Source of the DNA: Minicystis rosea
GTDB taxonomy: Bacteria > Myxococcota_A > Polyangia > Polyangiales > Polyangiaceae
Direction of reading: 5' to 3'
Assembly (NCBI GenBank): GCA_001931535.1
Contig: CP016211.1
Location: forward strand, 8,975,703 to 9,039,702
Length of the DNA stretch: 64,000 nt
Shown here: positions 9,193 through 18,965 of the stretch, in pieces
How positions within the stretch are numbered: the first letter of the stretch is position 1
Layout of the letters: each line of letters begins with the position of its first letter
The notes under the pieces: generated by a model
What the model was told of the DNA's origin: nothing
Databases searched by the model: none
Seen by the model: only the letters and a program-made list of their open reading frames with translations
Program-made: the position numbers and the translations under genes

Positions 9193-9771
9193 ATGAACGA
9201 GCCCGCCCACAAGCTCACCTTCGCCGAGTACCTCGCGCTGGAACGCGCCGGCGACACGAAGCACGAGCTCGTCAACGGCGAGATCTTCGCCATGGCCGGC
9301 GGCACGCCCGAGCACGCCCGGCTGACCATGCGTGTGGGCGCCGCGCTCCTCACGCAGCTGAGCGGCCGCCCGTGCGAGGCGTATTCGTCCGACCTTCTCA
9401 TCCGTGTGCTCGCCACGGGCCTCGCGACTTACCCGGACGTGAGCGTGGTCTGCGGGCGGCTCGAGACGGATCCCGAGGATGCGAACGTCGTCACCAATCC
9501 CATCGTCTTGGTCGAGGTGCTCTCCGACAGCACCGAGGCCTACGATCGAGGCGAGAAGTTCGCCCATTACCGGCGGATTCCGTCGCTCCGAGAGTACGTG
9601 CTCGTGTCGCAGCACGAGCCGCGCATCGAGGTCTTCCGTCGCAACGACGACAGGAGCTGGACGCTGTACGAGGCGCATGCAGGCGAGCGCGCGAAGCTCG
9701 CGTCCATCGGGTGCGAGCTCGCGGTCGATGAGATCTACGCGAACCCGCTCGCGGGCGCGGCGACGGGCTGA
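9193..9771 (+). CDS. Uma2-family (DUF820) PD-(D/E)xK-fold protein
   Basis: A protein of 192 residues, the normal length for Uma2 proteins. It starts with LTFAEYLALE and HELVNGEIFAMAGGTPEH. The nuclease-like core shows YPDVSVVC (Asp), then PIVLVEVLSDST (Glu), then YDRGEKFAHYR (Lys), and ends with the family signature SLREYVLVSQHEPRIEVFRR. GGAGAGGATC gives a good ribosome site. The family has a restriction-endonuclease-like fold but its cellular role is not settled; copies are abundant in cyanobacteria and myxobacteria. It converges with the transglutaminase-like gene, with only 11 bases between the stops. Confidence 0.9.
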   Translation: MNEPAHKLTFAEYLALERAGDTKHELVNGEIFAMAGGTPEHARLTMRVGAALLTQLSGRPCEAYSSDLLIRVLATGLATYPDVSVVCGRLETDPEDANVVTNPIVLVEVLSDSTEAYDRGEKFAHYRRIPSLREYVLVSQHEPRIEVFRRNDDRSWTLYEAHAGERAKLASIGCELAVDEIYANPLAGAATG

Positions 9772-9782
9772 CGCGCGCTCGT

Positions 9783-12700
9783 CTACTTCCCGAGTGTGAC
9801 CGACACGTCCTTGTGCAACGCCGAGTCGACCTTGCGCGCGAAGCTCTGGAAGCGCGCGTAGTCGTCGGGGCGGATGCGGCCGGCGGGGAGCTCCATGACG
9901 CGATCGAGGAGCAGGTCACCCTGCTCGACGCGATCCTGGATGCGCGCGAAACGGCCCTCGTCCTCGACGGACGCGGGCGCGAGCTTGGTGTCGACGCGCG
10001 CGCCCGTGGGCAGCTTGATGCGCAGCTTCACGGTGACGCGGGTGGCGATGGACTCGGAGATGTAGATGGGCGTCTCGCGCGCGGGCAGGCCGGCGAGGCC
10101 GCCGAGGCGGAGGGGGAACATCGGTGCGATGAGGAGATCGTTGCCGGCGGGGCGCGCGAAGCTCGACATCTCGAGCTTCATGTGGAGCACGAGCGGCGCG
10201 TCGAGGGCGGCGAGGTTCTTCACGTCGACCGAGACGACGCGCGCGCCGGGCAGCGATTGCGGGAGCAGGCGTGACTCGATGGTCTCCTTGAAGCGCGCCT
10301 CCGGGAGCTGCTCCAGCGCGTTGCGGAGCATGATGGCGAGCTTGCCTTCGTAGCGCTGATCGATCTCGAGGCGAGCCGATCCATCGGCGGAGAGCTCGAC
10401 CGTGCCCTCGTGGGTGACGCCGTCCTCCGAGCCGCCCTGCGGCGTGGTCTCCTCGGGGCGCCTTGCACGAGCAGGACCGCCGGCTGACCGCGGAGCGCGC
10501 TCGGCATGTATCCATACGGCGCGAACTTGTCGCGCACGACCATCCAGCGAGGCACGGGGCCTCGGTCTTGAGGCGCACGGCGAGGGCGCTGTAGCTCTCG
10601 GCCTCGCTGAGCGGACCGGCCGGCGGCGGCGAGAGGCGATCGCGCACGAGCCCCACCTCGGCCGGGATCCCCGCGAGACGGCACAAGTGGAGGAAGGCCT
10701 CGGTGCGGTTGCCGCTCTTGCCCATCACCGCGCGGCGACCATCGGTCTCGCGACCGGCTTCGACGTTGGTGAGCACCCAGCGATAGATGCGACGCGCCTT
10801 CTCTTCGAGCGAGGCCGTCTCGCCGAGCGACGTGGGGGCCTCGGGCTTCTCTTTCTCCGCGTCCGGCGCAGGCGATGCCGACGCTTCACCCGGCGCCGCT
10901 TGCTTCGGCTTTCCGGCCTTGCGACCGAGATCCGGTTGCTCGCCGCGGGCGATCGCCTGCGCCACGCGCGTCACGCGCGGATCGCGCGGCGTCTCGTCGG
11001 CGGCGGCGTCCACGAGGCGCGCGATGGTGTCCTTGAGGCTGTAGCCCCAACCGATGCGCACGTTCGGCAAGAACTCTTGAAGCGGCGCGCTGGCCGGCTC
11101 TTCGGGGAGCGCGGGGCTCTTGTCGACGCGCCAGCGATGAATCACGAGCGCGCCGCTCTCGCTCACGTCCGGCTTGGGCACGTCGCCGCCGGTCTCGATG
11201 TCGAGCTTCTTGTTCTTGGGCGAGATGGCGATGAACTCGCTGCGCCAATAAGGGATCTTCTCCTCGCGGAAGAACCAGCGCGGCCCCTCGAAGCGCTGGC
11301 CGCCGTGACCGTCGCCGCGCATCGTGGTGATGGTCTCGGTCTCGATGTAATCGCCGATCTCCAAGTGCGGCATGGTGATCGTCTCCTTGTTGGGGACGAT
11401 CTCGGGCTCCAGCACGCGGCCGTCTTTCTTGATGGTGCGGATCTTGAGCACCATCCCCCGCGGGCGCTGCTCGGCCTGCTCTTGGATGCCTTCGCGCGAT
11501 TGGATCCACAGGATCTCGTGCTCCAGCATGCGCGCCGATCCATCGGGGTGGACCCAGATCGCGGAGTAGTCGAGCACGCGCGCGGCCGTGCCCGGCATCT
11601 CCGGGTGGTTGCGCTCGAACTCGGCGATCACCTTCTTGCCGTCGAGGCGATAAGGCGAGAGCTCGGTGATGCCATCGACGAGCTCGATGGCCTCGCGCAG
11701 CGCCGACGTGTCCGCGCCCGCATGGATCGAGTCGACGAGCGCATGCGCCAGCGCGGTCCGATCCCCGCGCGCGAACCGCGCATCCGCCAGCGCCAGGCGC
11801 GCATCGGAGTCCGCCGGCTTCTTGGCCACGGCCGCTTCGAGCTTGGCCATCGACTCCTTCGAGTCACCGGCGCGCGCCAGGAGCTCCGCGATGCGGGCCG
11901 CGATGTCGCGGCGATCCTTGCGGGCCTTGCCGAGGCGCGTGAGCTCCTGAATGGCCGCGCGGAAGTCGCGCCGATCGATGGCGCGCTCCAGATCGATCTC
12001 CGCGTCCGCGTCGAGCTGCTTCACGCGCGCGGCCACCTTGTCGGCGCCGGCGGTGTCGCCCTGCGCCTCCAAGAGCCGCAGCAGATCGCGGAGCGCGTCG
12101 GTGTCGTCGGGGAAGCGCTCGGCCGCGAGCCGGACCGCGCGCTCGTGCTCCGGGCGCCAACCGAGGCGCGCATAGATGGCCGCGAGCCCCTTCACGATCT
12201 CGGGCACCTCGCGGAAATGATCGGCGAGCGCCGCGAGCTTCGGCGCCGCCTCGGGCACGCCGCTCTTGTCGGCCTCGTCGAGCACGAGCCAGAAGCGTGG
12301 CCACCACAGCTCCGGATCCTTCTCGGCCGCGCGCGCGCGCAGGTCCTTCACCCGATCGCGCGCGTCGCCCGACGGGTAGATGGGATCCTTCTCGGTGAGC
12401 ACGGCCTGGAGCGCGAGGCCCGGGCCGGTGGCGCGATCGATGTCCGACACGAGCGGCTCGAGCAGCACGTTGCCCACGTCGTCCTGCCCCTCGACGTGCG
12501 AGAGATAGGCGGCGAGCACGCGGGAGATGGGATCCGTGACGTCGCGCGGCTCGGGCCGGGGCGTGCCCTTCTGCGGCGTCACCGACGCGGCCACGAGGAA
12601 GGCATCGAGCGCGTTGGGATCGGGCAGCACTTGCGGCGGCCTCAAGGTGTAGAGGGGCGCCGGATCGTTTGAGCTCAAACCATTGAGCGGGAGCCCGCTC

Positions 12701-13770
12701 GGCGTCTGCACGCGGATCGACGTCTCGGGCCCGGCCACGCGGGCCACGACGCGATGCCGCCCTGCTTCGAGGCGCACCCGAGCGCCGAAGCGCGGCCAGA
12801 TCCCCCACTCGCGCGTGTCCCGCGTGAGCACCTCCACGTCGTCGACGAAGATGGCGAACGCGCCCTGCGCGGCGACGATCACCTCGCGATCGGAGGGCAA
12901 GTCCAGGAACGTCTCGACGTAATAGATGCCGTTCGGCGCGCCGGGCGCGCGCAGCGCGCAGCCGAAGCGCTCCACTTTGCGCACGCGCGGGGCCTCGGAG
13001 CGCCGCGGATCGCGCGGGAACACGGCGGGCCACGGGCCGGCGCGCTCGGCGTCGAAATGGGTGCGGTGCTCGTTCGCCGCGAGGTGCCCGAACGGGCCGG
13101 CGAGGCGCGCCTTGTCCACGCAGCCATAGAGCTTCGCCGACGCCTCGAACACGCCCTGCGGCGCGGCGCCTTCGGATCCGACGTCGCTCGGGATCGACGC
13201 CTTCCCGTCCGTCGCCGCGAGCGCCGGCGCCTCTTCGCGATAGCCGTCGAGCGTCCACCACTCGACCAGCTCACCGCGCGCGCGCCAACCGACGTTGCCC
13301 GGCTGCTCGATGGTCTTCTTCACGAGGTCGCGGGCCTGCGACCAGAGATCGGCGACGCCTGCGCGCAGACCGAGGAGATGATTCGACGAGAACCACGCCA
13401 CGAGCGGCGCGTCGGGGTGCTGGCTGCCGCGCGCGGCCGCGATGGCATCGAGGTGCGCGAGCGCGGCGCTGCGGAAGCGGCCGTGCGCCTCGTCGTCCAC
13501 CGCGCGCGCGAGCGACGCGAACAGCCCCTTTTGCGCCTCGGGCGGCAGCGCCGCGAGCCGCTTCCGCGCTTCGACGACGCGCGCCGGATCGCCGCCGGGC
13601 GCGTACATCTCGCCGAGGATCCAGCGCCCCACCGTCTCGCCGTCGCGCGCGTCCGCGGCCGCCTCGCGCATCACGGAGAGCGGATCGACCGGCTGAGGCG
13701 TGGCAGAGCAAGCCCCGAGGGCAGCGATCGCGAGAGCCGCGGCGCAGGCGCGGAGGGAGCGGAGGCGCAT
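9783..13770 (-). CDS. Giant TPR/transglutaminase-like lipoprotein, reading frame broken twice
   Basis: The intact protein would have about 1329 residues. A lipoprotein signal ends at LGAC (Cys21). The N-terminal two thirds are Ala/Arg-rich helical repeats of TPR type (for example AAIYARLGWRPEHERAVRLA). A DUF3857-like region follows (about 730-930: SAIWVHPDGSARMLEHE, GDYIETETITTMRGDG), then a transglutaminase-core-like region (about 1000-1080: LCRLAGIPAEVGLVRDRLSP) and a beta-rich C-terminus. The usual GxC active-site segment reads GKSGNRTEAF, so the catalytic Cys appears absent. The frame slips at the G run 10556-10559 and again at 10455-10458; one extra G at each restores EAPVPRWM and GAPEETTPQGG. 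The total of 3988 bases plus two is divisible by three. Either the assembly lost bases or the gene has just decayed. Confidence 0.8.
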
Positions 13771-14116
13771 GGGCGGGGCTTAGCGCGGTTCCGACGGGGG
13801 CGCGAGCGTGAGGAGGATCACCCGAAGACAGCGGCCCAAGAGGCGCACACCCCAAGAATCGTCACGGATTCGTGGCAGGGCAACCTGGCCGGTGACGCCC
13901 TCGATCGCAGGCATCGTCGGCACGCTCGCAGCGCGTGCAGGCGCTGGCCTGCAAACAGTGCTCCCCATTTCGCAGCGATCACAGAGATTCGGCCCCCTGC
14001 CCTCGCCAACCGGCAACCCCTCCCGGACGAACCGCAGCGTCGCGGCGGCCCTTCGTCATGAGCCTTCAACGAACCCTTGAACCGGGCACCGTTCCACGGC
14101 TTTGTGGCGTTCTCCC
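13771..14116. other. Divergent intergenic region, no gene seen
   Basis: About 345 bases between the divergent transglutaminase-like lipoprotein and the PpiC operon. TTGAAC at about 14075 with CTTTGT 17 bases on is a weak promoter candidate for the operon. No open frame there looks like a protein. Confidence 0.3.
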
Positions 14117-14986
14117 ATGAGCACGCCGGGCCCCCTCCGACGATATCTCCGCGAGCCCCTCGTCCATTTCGCGGTGATCGGCGGTGCGCTGTTCGCTCTC
14201 CACGCCGCCGTGGCGCCGCCGCCGCGCGACGCGGCCATCGTGGTGTCCGCCGATTTCATCGCTGGCTTGCGGGAAGAGCACCGCGCGCGCACCGGGCAAT
14301 GGCCCACGGCCGAGGAGGAGCGGGCCCTCGTCGATCGCTTCATCGACGAAGAGGTGCTCTATCGCGAAGCGGTCTCGCTCGGCCTCGATCGAGGCGATCC
14401 CATCGTCCGCCGCCGCCTGGCGCAGAAGATGGTCTTCGTCGCCGAGGACGGCGCCGCCGCCCGGGAGCCGAGCGACGCCGACCTCCAAGCCTATCTCGTG
14501 CAGCACCAAGGTCGTTATCGCGAGCCCGCCCGCCTCTCCTTTCGGCACGTGTTCTTGAGCCGCGATCGCCGCGCCGACGCGGCCGCCGAAGCCACACGCA
14601 TCCTCCCCGAGCTCGCGGCCGGCGCCGCACCGGAAGGCAAAGGCGATCCCTTCTTGCAAGGCACCTCGTTTGGACAACGCACCTCGGCCGAGGTCGAAGC
14701 CGTTTTTGGACATGCCTTTGCAGAGGCCTTGTTCGCTGCGCCCAACGATGCCTGGTCAGGCCCTTTGACCTCGAGCTTCGGTGTCCATCTCGTGCGCGCG
14801 GGCGAGCGCACCGAGGGTGCCATTCCCCCGCTCGCCAAGATCCGCGCCCGCGTGCGCTCGGACCTCATGGATGAGCGCCGCGCCACGGCCGGACAAGCAT
14901 TGCGCGAGCGCCTGCGGGCCCGCTATCGCATCGACATCGAGCGCCCCAAGGCCCGTGTCGCGAGCGCACCCGAGAAGGCCCGATGA
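14117..14986 (+). CDS. Membrane-anchored PpiC/parvulin-type peptidyl-prolyl isomerase
   Basis: A protein of 289 residues. The N-terminal hydrophobic segment FAVIGGALFALHAAVA (about 16-32) is an anchor. A SurA-like lead region follows (EEERALVDRFIDEEVLYREA, residues about 70-95), then a PPIC domain at about 145-255 (RLSFRHVFLS, FGQRTSAEVEAVFG, WSGPLTSSFGVHLVRAGER). It acts at the outer face of the membrane, probably as a folding helper. Its stop overlaps the HupE start by ATGA, so the two are translationally coupled. The ATG at 14117 is chosen; a TTG five codons upstream is also open. The same isomerase/HupE/DUF3604 neighbourhood is known to me from other bacteria, but no shared role is established. 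Confidence 0.85.
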   Translation: MSTPGPLRRYLREPLVHFAVIGGALFALHAAVAPPPRDAAIVVSADFIAGLREEHRARTGQWPTAEEERALVDRFIDEEVLYREAVSLGLDRGDPIVRRRLAQKMVFVAEDGAAAREPSDADLQAYLVQHQGRYREPARLSFRHVFLSRDRRADAAAEATRILPELAAGAAPEGKGDPFLQGTSFGQRTSAEVEAVFGHAFAEALFAAPNDAWSGPLTSSFGVHLVRAGERTEGAIPPLAKIRARVRSDLMDERRATAGQALRERLRARYRIDIERPKARVASAPEKAR

Positions 14987-15981
14987 TTCGCCGCGCCCTC
15001 GCTCCCATGGGCCTTCTCCTGGCCCTCGCCACGCTGGCCGGGCCTGCTGCAGCCCACGAGTTCCGCCCCGCCATTCTCGACATCCGCGACCTCGGCGCCG
15101 GCCGCTACGAGCTCTTTTGGAGCGCGCCTTCCGCCGGCGGCGATCCCGAAGCCATCCTCACCGAAACCGCCTTGTCCTTCCCCGAAGGCTGCCGGCGCGA
15201 GCCCGGCGGAGGCGACCGCTTCACCCTCGATTGTGGGCCTACGGGCCTCGCGGGCCGCGCCATCACGATTCGAGGCCTCACCCATGGTGATGCGCTGGTG
15301 CGCTTCGAAGGCCCCGGAGGCCCGGTATCGGCGGTCCTGCGCGAAGGTGACGCCTCCTTCACCGTGCCTGGTCCCGAAGGCGTGAAAGCCTCCTTCGTGG
15401 CCCGCGCCCGCGGATACTTCAGCGCCGGTGTCGCGCACATTCTCCAAGGCATCGATCACCTGCTCTTCGTCCTCGGTTTGCTCCTCCTCGTGCGCGGCAA
15501 AGCAGCGCTCGTGCGCACCATCACGGCCTTCACGATCGCGCACAGCATCACGTTGGCCCTCGCCGTCACGGCGGCCGTGCGCCTCCCGCCCGCGCCGGTC
15601 GAAGCGGCCATCGGGCTCAGCTTGGTGCTCCTCGCCGCCGAGCTCGCGCGGCCGCGCCCAGACGAGCCCACGCTCGCGCGCCGAGAGCCTTCGTGGATGG
15701 CCTTCGCATTCGGCCTTCTCCATGGCTTCGGCTTTGCCGGTGGGCTCGCCGAGCTGCGCGTCCCCCAAACCGATCTTCCTCTGGCCCTCGCCGGCTTCAA
15801 CCTCGGTGTGGAGGCGGGCCAGCTCGCCTTCGTCGCCGCGGCGCTCGCCGTCGCCGCGCTGCTGCGCCGGGCCTTCGGGCGCGGCCTCGAAGCGCGTTTT
15901 GCGCGCGTCCCTGCTTATCTCATCGGCTCTCTCGGTGCGCTCTTCGTCTACGAGCGTGTCGCTGCTTTCTGGAGATCGTGA
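14983..15981 (+). CDS. HupE/UreJ-family membrane protein
   Basis: A protein of 332 residues. A signal peptide precedes AHEFRPAILDIRD. Residues about 25-140 are an exported beta-rich domain. The C-terminal half carries the HupE signature GVAHILQGIDHLLFVLGLLL (about 147-166) followed by further membrane helices (TAFTIAHSITLALAVTAAV, WMAFAFGLLHGFGFAGGLAE, YLIGSLGALFVYERV). His residues in these helices (AHILQGIDH, IAHSITL, LLHGFGF) fit metal handling. Classical HupE/UreJ proteins are nickel permeases. This longer exported-domain subfamily is not linked to hydrogenase or urease genes here, so the metal is uncertain. It starts inside the isomerase stop and is followed 3 bases later by the DUF3604 gene. 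Confidence 0.88.
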   Translation: MIRRALAPMGLLLALATLAGPAAAHEFRPAILDIRDLGAGRYELFWSAPSAGGDPEAILTETALSFPEGCRREPGGGDRFTLDCGPTGLAGRAITIRGLTHGDALVRFEGPGGPVSAVLREGDASFTVPGPEGVKASFVARARGYFSAGVAHILQGIDHLLFVLGLLLLVRGKAALVRTITAFTIAHSITLALAVTAAVRLPPAPVEAAIGLSLVLLAAELARPRPDEPTLARREPSWMAFAFGLLHGFGFAGGLAELRVPQTDLPLALAGFNLGVEAGQLAFVAAALAVAALLRRAFGRGLEARFARVPAYLIGSLGALFVYERVAAFWRS

Positions 15982-15984
15982 ATC

Positions 15985-17922
15985 ATGCGCCGCGCCCTCC
16001 CCGTGCTCTTCGCCTTCGCTCTCTTCGTGCCGAGCTGCTTCGTCGACGATCCCATCCCCACCGTCGCCGGCTACAGCGAGGAGCGCGAGGCCTGCGCCGA
16101 TCGCGATCCCCTGCGGCGAGCGTACTTCGGCGATCTCCACGTCCACACCGCGCTCTCCTTCGACGTGTGGACCTATGATGTCCGCACCACGCCGAGCGAT
16201 GCCTATCGATTCGCCCGCGGCGAGACCATCAACCTTCCGCCGCTCGACGGCGACGGCAAACCGACCCGGCCCGTCACCCTCGCTCGCCCGCTCGATTTCG
16301 CGGCCGTCACCGATCACGTCGAATACCTGGGCGAGACGCATCTCTGCACCACGCCGGGATCACCGGGCTACGACTCCCCCACGTGCAAGGCTTATCGGCC
16401 GCCGCTCAATTCCTATCTCGGCTTCAACGTGGGCGCGGTACCGCCCATTCGATCGGACATGTGCGGCGCCGATGCCTCCGTCTGCCTCTCGGCCGCGGCG
16501 CCGGTGTGGCGCGGCATTCAGGACGCCGCCGAGGCGGCTTACGACCGCACCTCGGCCTGTGCCTTCACCACCTTCGTGGGCTACGAGTACTCGTATGCTC
16601 CCATCGGCACGAACCTCCACCGCAACGTCATCTTCCGCAACGCCAAAGCCCTCTCCACGCCCATCGGCTTTTACGAAGCCCCGACCCCGCCCGACCTCTT
16701 GAAGCAGCTCGCCGCCGCCTGCGATCCCGAGAAAAACGGCTGCGACGTCCTCTCCATCCCGCACAACTCCAACCTCTCGAACGGCCAGATGTTCGCGGTG
16801 GAGAACATCGCCGTGAAGACCGAAGAGGCCCGGCGCGAGCTCGACACGTTGCGCGCCACGATGGAGCCGCTCGTGGAGATTTACCAGCACAAGGGCGACT
16901 CCGAGTGCACCAATGGGCTCAGCACCGTTTTGGGCCCGCCCGACGAGCTCTGCGATTTCGAGAAGATTCGTCCCAAGACGACACCCGACTGCGGCGTCGA
17001 CGGCACCGGCTCCGGCGCGTTTGCCGGCCTCGGCTGCACCTCGTGGCGCGACTACGTGCGCGGCGTCTTCGCCTCCGGCATGCAGGAGGAGCTGAATCAC
17101 GGCGTGAATCCCTACAAGCTCGGGATCATCGCCAGCACCGACACCCACAACGGCACGCCGGGCAACGTCGCCGAAGCCAATTTCCCCGGTCATCTCGGCC
17201 TCTCCGACGATACGCCCGCGGCCCAGCTCGGCGGCAAGACACTGGCGATTCGGCCCATCGTGGCGAGCCCGGGCGGGCTCGCGGGCGTGTGGGCCGAAGA
17301 GAACTCGCGTGATGCCATCTTCGACGCGCTCCGCCGCAAAGAGACGTTCGGCACCAGCGGCCCCCGCATCGCGCTGCGCCTCTTCGCCGGGTGGGATTTC
17401 GCCGATGACATGTGCGCCCACGCCGACATGGTGGCCGAGGGATATGGCACCGGCGTGCCAATGGGTGGTGATCTGCCGGCCAAGTCGGCGGGCGCCACGG
17501 CCCCGGCGCTGGTGATCGCGGCCCTGCGCGACACGGGCACCCCCGGAGAGCCCGGCACGAAGCTGCAACGCCTCCAGGTCATCAAGATCTGGGTCTCGCC
17601 CGATGGCACCGCCCACGAAAAGGTGTTCGACGTCGCCGGCGATCCAACTACGGGGCTCGATCTCGACACCAGCACCTGCACCCCCAGCGACGCGGGCGCG
17701 GATTCGTTGTGCACGGTGTGGCGAGATCCCGAGTTCTCGGCCGACGCGCGGGCCGCCTATTACGTGCGCGCGCTGGAAGTCCCCACCTGCCGCTGGAGCA
17801 CGCGCGTCTGCAATGGCCTCTCGCCCGAGGAGCAAACCACCTTGGGCTGCGACGCGCTCGAGGTGCCAAAAACCATTCAGGAGCGGGCTTGGAGCTCGCC
17901 GGTCTGGTACACGCCGGAGTGA
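15985..17922 (+). CDS. DUF3604-family lipoprotein (PHP-like metal-binding fold)
   Basis: A protein of 645 residues. The lipoprotein signal ends at VPSC (Cys18). The DUF3604 hallmarks are all present: AYFGDLHVHTALSFDVWTYD near residue 45, DFAAVTDHVEYLGE near 100, LSIPHNSN near 255, and GIIASTDTHNGTPG near 380. Together they supply the His/Asp cluster expected for a metal centre resembling PHP phosphoesterases. Many Cys residues suggest disulfides outside the cytoplasm. It is the last gene of the isomerase-HupE-DUF3604 operon, with start 3 bases after the HupE stop. The reaction catalysed by this family is not known. Confidence 0.9.
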   Translation: MRRALPVLFAFALFVPSCFVDDPIPTVAGYSEEREACADRDPLRRAYFGDLHVHTALSFDVWTYDVRTTPSDAYRFARGETINLPPLDGDGKPTRPVTLARPLDFAAVTDHVEYLGETHLCTTPGSPGYDSPTCKAYRPPLNSYLGFNVGAVPPIRSDMCGADASVCLSAAAPVWRGIQDAAEAAYDRTSACAFTTFVGYEYSYAPIGTNLHRNVIFRNAKALSTPIGFYEAPTPPDLLKQLAAACDPEKNGCDVLSIPHNSNLSNGQMFAVENIAVKTEEARRELDTLRATMEPLVEIYQHKGDSECTNGLSTVLGPPDELCDFEKIRPKTTPDCGVDGTGSGAFAGLGCTSWRDYVRGVFASGMQEELNHGVNPYKLGIIASTDTHNGTPGNVAEANFPGHLGLSDDTPAAQLGGKTLAIRPIVASPGGLAGVWAEENSRDAIFDALRRKETFGTSGPRIALRLFAGWDFADDMCAHADMVAEGYGTGVPMGGDLPAKSAGATAPALVIAALRDTGTPGEPGTKLQRLQVIKIWVSPDGTAHEKVFDVAGDPTTGLDLDTSTCTPSDAGADSLCTVWRDPEFSADARAAYYVRALEVPTCRWSTRVCNGLSPEEQTTLGCDALEVPKTIQERAWSSPVWYTPE

Positions 17923-17950
17923 GTCGCAGGAAAGGACTCGCGTCCTTTCC

Positions 17951-17975
17951 CCCCAACGGGCAAAGCCCGTTGGGG
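17951..17975. terminator. Convergent hairpin between DUF3604 and AraC genes
   Basis: A perfect 11-bp stem (CCCCAACGGGC / GCCCGTTGGGG) with AAA loop lies 29 bases after the DUF3604 stop and about 95 bases after the AraC stop on the other strand. A pyrimidine run precedes it on the plus strand (GGAAAGG after it on the minus). There is no long T tract, so it may act as a bidirectional or factor-assisted terminator. Confidence 0.6.
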
Positions 17976-18070
17976 CCCCCCATACCTCGAACCACCCTCG
18001 CCCTTTTGGACGTCGCGCCGCGCGGGCCTCGCGTTGTCTTTCTCGGTCACGCTCTGAGCGCTCGAGATCT

Positions 18071-18895
18071 TCAGCGCTTCATGGCCCGCGCGGCGGCGCA
18101 CCGCTCGGCGTACACCGCGGGGGTGAATCCGATCTGCGCCTTGAAATCGCGGATGAGGTGTGCCTGATCGTGATAGCCCAGCTCGAGCGCGAGCGCGGCC
18201 CAAACGACGGGCGCGCCCGTGGCCACGCGCTCGGCGGCCTCGTGCACGCGGGATCGGCGGATGATCCATTTGGGCCCGACACCGATGTACTTCTCGAACG
18301 ATCGATGCAGCGTGCGCAGCGAGACGCCCGCGACCTTGGCGAGATCTTCGGCGCGGTGAATCTCCCGATCGTTCTCGGCGCGGACGGCGAGCGTCATGGC
18401 CTCGGTGAGGCCGAGATCGTCCGCGGATCGATGCGCGCGTAAAAACGCCTCCACCGCGGCGACGGCGAGCGCATCGTCCGGCTCGGCCAGCACGCTCGAT
18501 ACGATATCGGCGGCCGCCTCACCAAAGGCCTCGACGATGGGAATGACACGATTGACCAGCTCGCGCATCGGCACGCGCGTGAAAGGATGGAAGCCGCCGG
18601 GCTTGAATTTGGTGGCCACGACACGGCCCGTGCCCACGAGGCGAGCCACCTCACGAACGGTGCCGATTCCATGCACGGCCGAGACGCCGGGCTCGATGGC
18701 GAGATTGACGGTGGCGTGCGGGAGCACCTCCTGCTCGAAGGGCTCCGCGAGCGACCAGCGGACCACCCAATGCCAATCGACGAGCGCCGCCAGATCGGGC
18801 GCCGGGGCATGGCGGCGGAGCTCGAAATGCTTGAGCCCTTCCGCTGGATTGAGGATGCCGCGGGTGCGGCTTTCGGGGGTGATGCCGGAGGTCAT
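18071..18895 (-). CDS. AraC-family transcriptional regulator
   Basis: A protein of 274 residues from the chosen ATG. The N-terminal domain (about 20-150) has the DUF6597-like signature LVDWHWVVRWSL and FEQEVLPHATVNLAIEPG and FKPGGFHPF, seen in AraC regulators of small-molecule type. The C-terminal part (about 170-270) has two helix-turn-helix motifs: LAKVAGVSLRTLHRSFEKYI and AALALELGYHDQAHLIRDFK, followed by GFTPAVY. It is divergently transcribed from a glutathione transferase-like gene 70 bases away, which it may control together with itself. The ribosome site is weak, and a longer frame upstream would overlap the neighbour, so the start is uncertain. Confidence 0.88.
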   Translation of the reverse strand: MTSGITPESRTRGILNPAEGLKHFELRRHAPAPDLAALVDWHWVVRWSLAEPFEQEVLPHATVNLAIEPGVSAVHGIGTVREVARLVGTGRVVATKFKPGGFHPFTRVPMRELVNRVIPIVEAFGEAAADIVSSVLAEPDDALAVAAVEAFLRAHRSADDLGLTEAMTLAVRAENDREIHRAEDLAKVAGVSLRTLHRSFEKYIGVGPKWIIRRSRVHEAAERVATGAPVVWAALALELGYHDQAHLIRDFKAQIGFTPAVYAERCAAARAMKR

Positions 18896-18965
18896 CGGCG
18901 CGTGGCGCTCTTTTACAATACCAGCCCCGGCGGCGACAGTAAGGTCGGCCCCCGGAGGCATCGAG
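18896..18965. promoter_or_regulatory. Divergent promoter region of the AraC / GST pair
   Basis: A 70-base spacer. TACAAT at 18914-18919 matches five of six bases of a -10 box on the plus strand, and the same AT-rich patch gives TATTGT on the minus strand. GGAGGCATCGAG just before 18966 is the GST ribosome site. Confidence 0.45.

Noticed and set aside
10402..12672. 756-codon plus frame over the transglutaminase-like gene
   Set aside because: Antisense by-product; composition is Arg/Gly/Leu-rich and no domain is seen.
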